A stretch of DNA of 13,669 nucleotides from CAZGSV01 sp964528605 (GTDB lineage: Bacteria; Armatimonadota; Zipacnadia; CAZGSV01), in NCBI GenBank assembly GCA_964528605.1, contig CAZGSV010000090.1, positions 1 to 13,669 on the forward strand. The letters are read 5' to 3'. How positions within the stretch are numbered: position 1 is the first letter of the stretch; each line of letters starts with the position of its first letter. Shown here in pieces: positions 1-11,600 of this stretch. Under the pieces are notes generated by a model. That model saw only the letters and a list, made by a program, of their open reading frames with translations. It made no database searches and had not been told where the DNA came from. The position numbers and the translations under genes are program-made.

Positions 1-1223
1 TACCTCGCCGTCATCTCCTGCGCGATCTCCACCCACCGCTGCATGCGCCAGGGCTCATGCTCGCATGTGTGCGTGTCCTTAAGGATCATCTCGAGCACGC
101 AGTCCTTGGCCGCCGCCAGCGTCTCGCCGATCTTCGCCCTGATCCGGTCCTCGTCGAACTCCATTACCATGTCGGTCGGGTTCGGCTTCCAAGAGAAGAT
201 GAACTTGTCTTGCAGCGACTCGGCCGCCACGTGTACGTCCGTCCAAGGGCTGACGGACACACGCCGCAGCCCGGGTATCTTCTTCACCGCCTCCAGTTTC
301 TCCGTCAGCGACTCGCAGCAGCCGTAGCAGTTGAGGCCGAAGCGCGCCAGCAGCGGAATCTGGTACTGAAGCGCGAACTCCTCGTGCATCGCCGGCGACA
401 CCTGTGCGAACTCCTGCGCCTCCGCAAAGCCCCACAGATCGCAGAGCCGCGCGCGGCCATTGAAACCGGGCTTCGGAAGTTCGTCCGTGTAGGCAACGCC
501 GCCTGAGCCCACGTAGTCGTCGCGGTTGTTCAGGTCCAGATACCCATGCCGCTCGACCCAATCGAGCAGCCCCTGCGAGGACTCCATCATGAAGTGCAGC
601 ACGCCGTGCAGCCAGGCCGGCCGCTCGCACATGTCCATCATCACCTGCTCCAGTCCCCGCATCCGGCACAAGGTGCCTATCAGGCTGGTGTCAACGTGGG
701 CGCGCCGGTGCAGCCTCACCTCCAGAATGTCGCCGAAGAGGTCTCGCACGCGCTCGAAGTTCTCGCGCGTCGCTTGCTCGTTCACCTCTATCTGCGGCGG
801 CGTCATCCGCGCCGCGTCCTCCGGTCGCACGATCGTCGGCTTGAACGCCCAAGCGCCGCGGGCGGTGGTGCTGGGAACGTTCTCGATGGGAAAGCCCCAG
901 CCGCTGCTGGAATAGGCCAGGCCGACCTTGAGCACCGGCTCGATGGTGTTGTCGTCGCGCAGGTGCTCCCAGCGGTAGAGGAGATGGCGCAGGTGCCACT
1001 CGAATCTTCGCGCCCAGGGGTCCGCGGTCGCCAGCACGCTGTCCGGCAGCAGTTCCGACCACGCGCCCTCCGGGAAGATAAGCACCATGGGCTTCACCTT
1101 CTCCAGCCGGTTGTGCCGCTTCCACCAACCGCGCTTCACCGCCTGCTCGGGCTGGGCGCCGATCTCCGCCACCCGCGTCGCTAAGTCCCTAAGTACCTGC
1201 CGGTCGTTGTTGCTGATCGTCAT
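1..1223 (-). CDS. UroD/MtaA-superfamily protein (uroporphyrinogen decarboxylase-like), 3' end cut by window edge
   Basis: The frame is open from the ATG at 1223 to the left edge, giving 407 residues. A weak ribosome binding site, GGTGAG, lies 4 bases upstream of the ATG. The start (RVAEIGAQPEQ, then WWKRHNRLEKVKPMVLIF at about 33-50), the centre and the end (LKDTHTCEHEPWRMQRWVEI at about 381-400) resemble the divergent UroD-like proteins, common in Armatimonadota and Planctomycetes, that sit in the UroD/MtaA/CmuA superfamily. Proteins of this kind end soon after such a segment, so probably only a few residues are missing. Where zinc-dependent methyltransferases of the superfamily have His-x-Cys, this protein has Y300-G-C302-C303-E; a later Cys387 in HTCEHEP could be another metal ligand. 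True heme-pathway UroD is unlikely, because the N-terminal arginine-rich substrate-binding motif is not visible and the protein is longer than the usual ~350 residues. A corrinoid or methyl-transfer role is possible but unproven. No signal peptide is visible, so it should be cytoplasmic. The gene lies 174 bases downstream of the glycosidase on the same strand. Confidence 0.8.
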   Translation of the reverse strand, partial: MTISNNDRQVLRDLATRVAEIGAQPEQAVKRGWWKRHNRLEKVKPMVLIFPEGAWSELLPDSVLATADPWARRFEWHLRHLLYRWEHLRDDNTIEPVLKVGLAYSSSGWGFPIENVPSTTARGAWAFKPTIVRPEDAARMTPPQIEVNEQATRENFERVRDLFGDILEVRLHRRAHVDTSLIGTLCRMRGLEQVMMDMCERPAWLHGVLHFMMESSQGLLDWVERHGYLDLNNRDDYVGSGGVAYTDELPKPGFNGRARLCDLWGFAEAQEFAQVSPAMHEEFALQYQIPLLARFGLNCYGCCESLTEKLEAVKKIPGLRRVSVSPWTDVHVAAESLQDKFIFSWKPNPTDMVMEFDEDRIRAKIGETLAAAKDCVLEMILKDTHTCEHEPWRMQRWVEIAQEMTAR

Positions 1224-1273
1224 CTCTCTCACCGTCTTCTGCGGACGCGGTAGGATTGCGTTCGTTCCACTGC

Positions 1274-1295
1274 GGGCGGGCACAGGGGCCCGCCC
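1274..1295. repeat. GC-rich palindrome, REP-like, between the glycosidase and UroD-like genes
   Basis: A perfect 8-bp inverted repeat, GGGCGGGC with GCCCGCCC, encloses a 6-base loop (acaggg). It sits in the 174-base gap between the two left-hand genes. No run of T follows on the minus strand, so it is not a classic intrinsic terminator. The flanks (cctacgag on the right) give a core of the form TAGGGGCGGG...CCCGCCC, similar to short palindromes dispersed through many bacterial genomes. Whether it is repeated elsewhere in this genome cannot be seen here. Confidence 0.5.
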
Positions 1296-1397
1296 CTACG
1301 AGCCGGCCAACGCGAACCTGGCTCTAGGGGGGAGGTCATACCGCTGGTTCGCTTCCTTCGTGTGTCTGAGGAATGTCTGAGGTGCCACTGTGGCCCG

Positions 1398-3737
1398 CTA
1401 GCCCTTCGGTGTCACGCGCGCCAGTTTGTACACCCGCAGGCTGGGTATGGTGAAGCGCGCCGACGGTCCCATCATCTCCGCCGTCACCTCTTCCTCCTCC
1501 CCCCCGGGCTCCAGCAGAACCACGCGCGCGCCCCGCCACTCACTGGGCAGAGGAAGGCTCACGACCAAGTCCTGCACCGGCTCCACCGTGGTCCCGCGCG
1601 GATGCTCCCGCAGCGGCACGTTGTAGTTGAGGATGTGCAGCAGAGTGTTTGTCTGGCCGTCCACCTCTTTCCGATAGGCCGTGAACCGCACCCCCATCGC
1701 GTCGTACGGATGCGCCAGCCGCAACTCGCGCCCCAGCGCCTGCTCGAGGCGGGGCATCAGCGTCGCCTGCCGCGTGTAACGGTCCACGCCAATCATGCGA
1801 TCGAGTTCGTACACCAGACCGACGCGGCCCGAGGGGACGTTGATGCTGGACTCCTCGTAGTTGGCGAATTCAAGCGCGTCCTCCCGGCTGACGCGATACG
1901 CCCCGATGAGCGTCTCGGGCGTGGGCTCGACAAAGCAGCGCCCTGCGCCGGCCTCGGCGAGCACAGTGGCGACCGACCGCGAACGGCGTTGCCCCTTCTC
2001 ATCGTGCGTGCCCACCTGCCCCGCCATCACCAGCACCCCTCCGCCGCTAGTGTAAGCCTCCAGCGCCTCCGCCTGCGCGTCCGAGAGATAGTGCGCCTCG
2101 GCCAGCAGCAGCGCCGGGATTCCGCTCAGCCCCTCCGCCGTCAACTGCCGCTCCGTGACGATGTCAAAGAGCGCGTGCTGCTCCGCCAGATAGCGCGTGA
2201 GGCGGTAAACCCAGTCGAGATGCGCCCGGTTCTCGAGGTGCAACTCGTCCATCAGACAGGCGACCCACACCTGTGCATAAGGCTCGGCGCCCTCGAGCAG
2301 CGCCGCGTGCTTGGCGAAGAAGTCGCCGTAACGCCGGCGTATCTCCGGCAGCCCGGCTCCAACCTGTATGTAGGCGCCCCCCCCGTTGGCGACCGCCTGC
2401 GCGTGCATCAACTCCGCATTGCCCTCGTGCACTCTCCCGTAAGGCAGCACCGCGGCGTTCACGCCCAGGGCGAGAGCGTACTTGTGCTGCAGGATGTGGT
2501 CCAAGTACAGGCCTCGGTCCACCTTGCCCGCCAGGTTCCCCTCCTCGAGCATCATCAGGTCCATCCCGGGCGCCCAAGCGGCAATGTCGTGGGCTATCTC
2601 CTCGCGGAACTCAGTAGAGTCCAGGTTCTCCATCTCGCCCCAGTTGGGCACCACGATGAAGTGGTCCCTCTCTTCCCGGCCCACGCGCTTCACCAACTGA
2701 AGATTCTCGCACACGCTCTGCGCCCAGAACCTCTTGGTTTCCGCCCACAGCAGGCGCTCCGGCTCGTCGCGCACGCCCCAGCCGGAGAGGTCGGCGGTCC
2801 CCAGCAGCTCCTCGAGTTGTCCGGGCGAATACCGCTGCTCCATCCACTTGCGATACTCGCGCGCGCGCCCCCAAAGCCAGCCGTTGCCGGCTTCCTCGAT
2901 GTTAGCCTTGTCCAGGTCGGCGGTGCCGAACCACCGCACCAGTTCCTCGTCCGCGAGCCGCTCGCGCAGGAACTCGCGAAACGTGCGCGCCTGCTTCACA
3001 TACTCGAAGCGGCTGCCCCGGTGCGCTAAGGCCAACTCGTTGACGTCGCCGGCGCCGAACTGCCCTTGCAGCGCTTCCGGCGAATACCGCTGCCGCAGGC
3101 ATTCGCGGAACTTGCCCTGGCAGTGCTCGCAGTAGCAGTTGAGGTTGCAGTTGTCCACGAAGACGCCGTCGTAACCCACACGAGCGATCCGACTGACGAC
3201 CGCGCGCTGCCACTGGTTGTAGTAGGGGTTGTTGCAGCAAGGAGCCCAGCGCAAGATGCCGAAGCGCAGGAAGCCCTCGTGCCGCATCTCATAGTTGAAG
3301 TGCGGCCGCCCGTTGCGCTCGCGGGCAAGCCACTGGCTCGGGTCCGCGTCCGGCCGCGGCCCCAGGCCCATATCGCGGTATTCATCCCAATGGTCGTAGA
3401 ACTCCCAGATGCCGAGGCGCTTCTCCGGGTCGCCCGCGATCGTCTGATTGCAGATGTACGGGATGATGACCTGCACTCCCGCCTTGCGGAAGCGCTGTAA
3501 CATGCGGGCTATGGCCTTCGTCCTCTGCAGGGCCTGCTTGGGGCCGTAGCGCACCAGTCGGTCGCCCTCGCGCACCTCGAAGGTGCCGAAGGTGTTGGGC
3601 AGCGGCGTGTCGTGGCCGAGGTGAAGTAGGTAGGGCGGGGCGACCTTCACGTCGGCGAGCAGCCGGTCGGGGTTTGCCAGGTGCCCGTTGTAGCCGCCGT
3701 AGTCTATTACGTAAGTGAAAGGCCTATGCGTCGGCAA
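1398..3737 (-). CDS. Putative glycoside hydrolase, GH42-like, with trimerisation-type middle domain
   Basis: The protein has 779 residues. The TTG at 3737 is chosen because the frame is closed by TAG at 3795-3797 and the next Met is far downstream; AAGG (3 bases away) and AAGGGG (10 bases away) precede it. Residues 1-460 look like a (beta/alpha)8 barrel, with VGYDGVFVDN at 187-196 as a barrel strand end. A cysteine motif C201-x-C203-x-x-C206 follows, with the spacing of three zinc ligands of GH42 beta-galactosidases. Residues 210-337 hold three ~42-residue repeats. Residues 485-610 (VWVACLMDELHLENRAHLDW, then IPALLLAEAHYLSDAQ and SGGGVLVMAGQVGTHD) match the flavodoxin-like trimerisation domain of GH42. 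Residues 640-779 are a beta-rich C-terminal domain. The GH42 Asn-Glu acid/base pair is not evident, because C197 follows N196; E398 or E399 in MLEEGN is a possible nucleophile. Substrate is unknown. No signal peptide is visible. It probably has its own promoter, downstream of the rpoC terminator. Confidence 0.83.
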   Translation of the reverse strand: MPTHRPFTYVIDYGGYNGHLANPDRLLADVKVAPPYLLHLGHDTPLPNTFGTFEVREGDRLVRYGPKQALQRTKAIARMLQRFRKAGVQVIIPYICNQTIAGDPEKRLGIWEFYDHWDEYRDMGLGPRPDADPSQWLARERNGRPHFNYEMRHEGFLRFGILRWAPCCNNPYYNQWQRAVVSRIARVGYDGVFVDNCNLNCYCEHCQGKFRECLRQRYSPEALQGQFGAGDVNELALAHRGSRFEYVKQARTFREFLRERLADEELVRWFGTADLDKANIEEAGNGWLWGRAREYRKWMEQRYSPGQLEELLGTADLSGWGVRDEPERLLWAETKRFWAQSVCENLQLVKRVGREERDHFIVVPNWGEMENLDSTEFREEIAHDIAAWAPGMDLMMLEEGNLAGKVDRGLYLDHILQHKYALALGVNAAVLPYGRVHEGNAELMHAQAVANGGGAYIQVGAGLPEIRRRYGDFFAKHAALLEGAEPYAQVWVACLMDELHLENRAHLDWVYRLTRYLAEQHALFDIVTERQLTAEGLSGIPALLLAEAHYLSDAQAEALEAYTSGGGVLVMAGQVGTHDEKGQRRSRSVATVLAEAGAGRCFVEPTPETLIGAYRVSREDALEFANYEESSINVPSGRVGLVYELDRMIGVDRYTRQATLMPRLEQALGRELRLAHPYDAMGVRFTAYRKEVDGQTNTLLHILNYNVPLREHPRGTTVEPVQDLVVSLPLPSEWRGARVVLLEPGGEEEEVTAEMMGPSARFTIPSLRVYKLARVTPKG

Positions 3738-3758
3738 TAACCTTCGTCCCCTTCGCAG

Positions 3759-3772
3759 CGGCCCCGGGGCCG
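3759..3772. promoter_or_regulatory. 14-bp perfect palindrome in the glycosidase leader
   Basis: CGGCCCCGGGGCCG is fully self-complementary. It lies 22-35 bases upstream of the TTG start of the glycosidase and downstream of the proposed promoter, so it would be within the 5' leader. It could be a repressor operator or a compact hairpin near the ribosome binding site. In a genome this rich in G and C a 14-bp palindrome of only G and C is not strong evidence. Confidence 0.25.
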
Positions 3773-3794
3773 GGCGCGTTCTCGCTTCCGAAGG

Positions 3795-3823
3795 CTAATA
3801 CACCGTTTGGTACCGACGGGCAA
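3795..3823 (-). promoter_or_regulatory. Candidate sigma-70 promoter for the glycosidase gene
   Basis: Read on the minus strand, TTGCCC (3818-3823) is separated by exactly 17 bases from TATTAG (3795-3800). Each hexamer matches 4 of 6 consensus bases. Transcription would start near 3788, giving a leader of about 50 bases. The position between the rpoBC terminator and the next start codon makes it plausible. Confidence 0.42.
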
Positions 3824-3876
3824 GTGTGGTGCGGGGTATGGGCCTGAGCCCCTGCCCAAAGGCGAGCGCCGGGCAG

Positions 3877-3911
3877 AAAAAGAGCGGGGCTCCGCCTCAG
3901 CGGAGCCCCGC
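3877..3911 (-). terminator. Intrinsic terminator of the rpoBC operon
   Basis: Positions 3884-3911 form a perfect inverted repeat: an 11-bp stem with GCGGGGCTCCG on the left arm and CGGAGCCCCGC on the right, extendable to 12 bp with a 4-base loop. Read in the rpoC direction, the stem is followed by TCTTTTT (3877-3883). This is a textbook rho-independent terminator, about 120 bases after the rpoC stop codon. It separates rpoBC from the glycosidase gene. Confidence 0.93.
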
Positions 3912-3971
3912 GACAAGAGAGGAGGGGAGGGTCCCCGGGGCGGACGGGAACCTTATTCCTGCGGCGCTATG

Positions 3972-4014
3972 CTCTGTCCCTGGGGCGAAGTGTGTAGGGC
4001 GGGGAGGAACAGAG
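3972..4014 (-). other. Stem-loop in the rpoC 3' untranslated region
   Basis: In minus-strand RNA, CTCUGUUCCU (from 4014) pairs with AGGGACAGAG (ending at 3972): 10 bp including one G-U pair, with a loop of about 23 bases. It begins 18 bases after the rpoC stop codon and is not followed by a U-run. It may protect the mRNA 3' end or serve as a processing site. The function is not shown by the sequence. Confidence 0.4.
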
Positions 4015-4031
4015 CGTTGGGGGAATGGGGA

Positions 4032-8582
<4,551 letters not shown>

Positions 8583-8605
8583 CAACGCCTCCCGTTCTCG
8601 CGCCT

Positions 8606-11600
8606 CTAGAAGGGCACCGTGTGCACGGTTTCTTCCTCAACTTCTTGGAACTCTATCGGCCCATCGCCGGAGCCCACGGTGATGTCCAGTCCCAGGCTCT
8701 GCAACTCCTTCACCAGCACGATGAACGACTCCGGTACCCCCGGTTCGCCGATGTTCTCACCCTTGACCATTGCCTCGTAGGTCTTGACCCGCCCCTCGAC
8801 GTCGTCCGACTTCACGGTCAGCATCTCTTGCAGGCAGTGGGCGGCGCCGTAAGCCTCCAGTGCCCAGACCTCCATCTCTCCGAAGCGCTGACCGCCCATC
8901 TGCGCCTTGCCGCCCAGCGGCTGCTGCGTCACCAACGAGTACGGGCCGGTAGAACGAGCGTGAATCTTGTCTTCCACCAAGTGGATGAGCTTGAGCAATT
9001 GCGCCCAGCCCACCACCACCGGTTGGTTGATGGGCAGGCCCGTGGAACCGTCGTATAGGGTCATCCGGCCGCTCGCTTCGTCCAACCCGGCGCGCTTCCA
9101 CGACAGTTGCCTGATCCTCTCGCTGAGCGCCTTCACCTTGCGGCTGCGGGCGGTCTCTTCGTCGAAGGTCTGGCCCACATACTCGGCCGCCCGCTCCAAC
9201 TCCTCCGCCGACTTCTCCTCCAAGGCCTCCTCGACTTGCGCCAGCAGCAACTCTGGGTCGGGCTCCTCGCTCTTCCCCTCCTTGGTCTCGATCAGGCCCA
9301 GTTCCTCGCCCGCCAACGCGCGGATGGCACGGCAACGCAGCAGCGCCGCCACCTCACCCAGCAGGGCGAAGATCTCCTCCTCGGACATGGACTCGAAAAC
9401 CGGCGACACGAACTCGCGCTTGAGGTAGCGGGACACCAGCCCAAGGTGGGTCTCCAGAATCTGCCCCACGTTCATCCGCGAGGGCACGCTCAGCGGGTTA
9501 AGCACGATGTCCACCGGCGTGCCGTCCGCCAGGAAGGGCATGTCCTCCTCGGGGACGATCTTGGAGATGACACCCTTGTTCCCGTGGCGCCCGGCGAGTT
9601 TGTCGCCCACCATGACCTTCCGCTTCTGGGCGACGAACACCCGCACCAGCTTGGAGACGCCCGGCTGCAAGTTCTCGTTAATGATCTGCTCCATCTTCGT
9701 GTGACAGCGCGGGCAGGCCACCGTCTCCACCCGGCCGGTGTCGTCCAGCGTGTACTCGCACGAGGGACAGCGCTTCATCAGGCGCGAGAAGGAGCGCACC
9801 CGGATGACCTTGCCGTGGTCGCTGTACGGCATCTGCAGCGAGACGTCGCGCATCTCCTCGGCCTTCTTGCTGAAGATGGCTACGATGAGTTTCTCCTCCG
9901 CGGACAGTTCCGACGGCCCCTTGGGCGCTATCTTGCCCACCAGAATGTCGCCCGACCCTACTTCGGCGCCGACGTAGACCACGCCGTCCTCGTCCAGGTT
10001 GCGCAGCGCCTCCTCGCCCACCGAGGGGATGTCCCGCGTGATCTCCTCCGGCCCCACCTTCGTCTCCCGCGCCTGCGTCTCGTAGCGGTCAAGATGGACG
10101 GAGGTGAGGATGTCTTCCTTGACCAAACGATCGCTGATCACGACCGCGTCTTCGTAATTGTAGCCGTGCCACAGCATGTAAGCGACACACACGTCCCGGC
10201 CCAAGGCCAGCAGCCCGCCCTCGGTGCTGGCGCCATCGGCGAGCACCTGCCCCCTCACCACGCGGTCGCCCTCCTTGACCACAGGCCGCTGGTGAGCGCA
10301 CGTGCTGTAGTTGGTTCTGCGGAAGTTGTCGAGCAGATAGAGGTCATGCACCGGCAGCGCCAGTTCTTGCCCGTTCACCCTCACGGTGCTCACGCCGGAG
10401 CGCGCGATCCGCCGCGCCTGACGGGCGTTGATGCTCTGCCCCGCCTCGGCGAGCACGTTCCGCGTGCGCGGCTCCACGATGTCCTTGTCCACCACCGCGC
10501 CCTCCAACGCGCTCAGCGTGGCGTCCGCCACTATCCTCTCCGCCGTCGCCGCGCTCACGATCCCCGACCGGCGGCAAAGCACCACCGCGCCCGAGTCGCG
10601 CGCCGCGATCTCCTCCGTGCCCGTGCGCACCGCCGCCCGCCTGGGGCGCAACAGCGGCACGGCTTGCCTCTGCATGTTGGCGCCCATCAGCCCCCGCGTC
10701 GGGTCGTCGTTCTCCAAGAACGGGATCATGGTGGCGGCGATGCTGAACAACTGCTGGGCGCTCACGTCCATCAGTTGCACCTGCTCGGGCAGCACCGCCG
10801 GGAACTGCCCCCGGTAACGCACCACCGCCCGCTCACCCATGATGTTGCCCTTCTGGTCCAGCGGCGTGTCCGCTGGCGCGATGTGATAGTCGGCCTCATC
10901 GGTGGGCGTGAGGTAGACCGCCTCATCGCTGACTCGGCCGCTCACCACCCGCCGATAGGGCGTTTGGATGAACCCGAACTCGTCCACCTTGGCCATCAGC
11001 GCCAAGTAGCCGATCAGGCCCACGTTCTGCCCCTCCGGCGTCTCGATGGGGCAGATTCGGCCGTAGTGGGAGTGGTGCACGTCCCGGACTTCCAGTTTCG
11101 CGCTGCGCCGGCTCAGGCCGCCAGGACCGAGCGCGCTCAGGCGCCGCTTGTGCGTCAACTCGGCCAGCGGGTTGACCTCGTCCATGAACTGCGACAGTTG
11201 CCCGCTGCCGAAGAAGGAGCGAATGGCCGCCTGTAGAGGCTTGAAGTTGATCACCGAACTGGGCACGATCTTCTCCGGGTCGAGCGTGCTCATGCGCTCG
11301 CGCGCGATCTTCTCCACCCGGCTCATGCCGATGCGGACCTGCTGCAGCAGCAGTTCGCCCACCGCCCGCACCCGCTTGTTGCCCAAGTGGTCAATCTCGT
11401 CCACCTCTCCCACCCCCTCGTCGAGCATGGCCACGTAGGAGAGAACGGCTGCGATGTCCTCCTTGGTCAGCAAGCCCATCTCCAAGGGGATGCTGAGGCC
11501 CAACTTCCGGTTCATCTTGTAGCGCCCGACTCGGGTCAGGTCGTAGCGCTTCTCATCGAAGAAGTAAGAGTGCACGATCTTGACCGCCGTGTCGCGGTTG

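Noticed and set aside
1363..1382. Direct repeat TGTCTGAGG twice, 11 bases apart
   Set aside because: Two copies of a 9-mer in a short gap are too little to call an operator or a mobile-element footprint.
1362..3029. A 555-codon open frame on the plus strand opposite the glycosidase
   Set aside because: Same reason: a compositional shadow of a gene with clear domains on the minus strand.
9107..11236. A 709-codon open frame on the plus strand opposite rpoB
   Set aside because: It is antisense to an unmistakable rpoB. Its composition (His-, Arg-, Leu- and Val-rich) is that expected from the complement of GC-rich codons, and no domain is recognisable.
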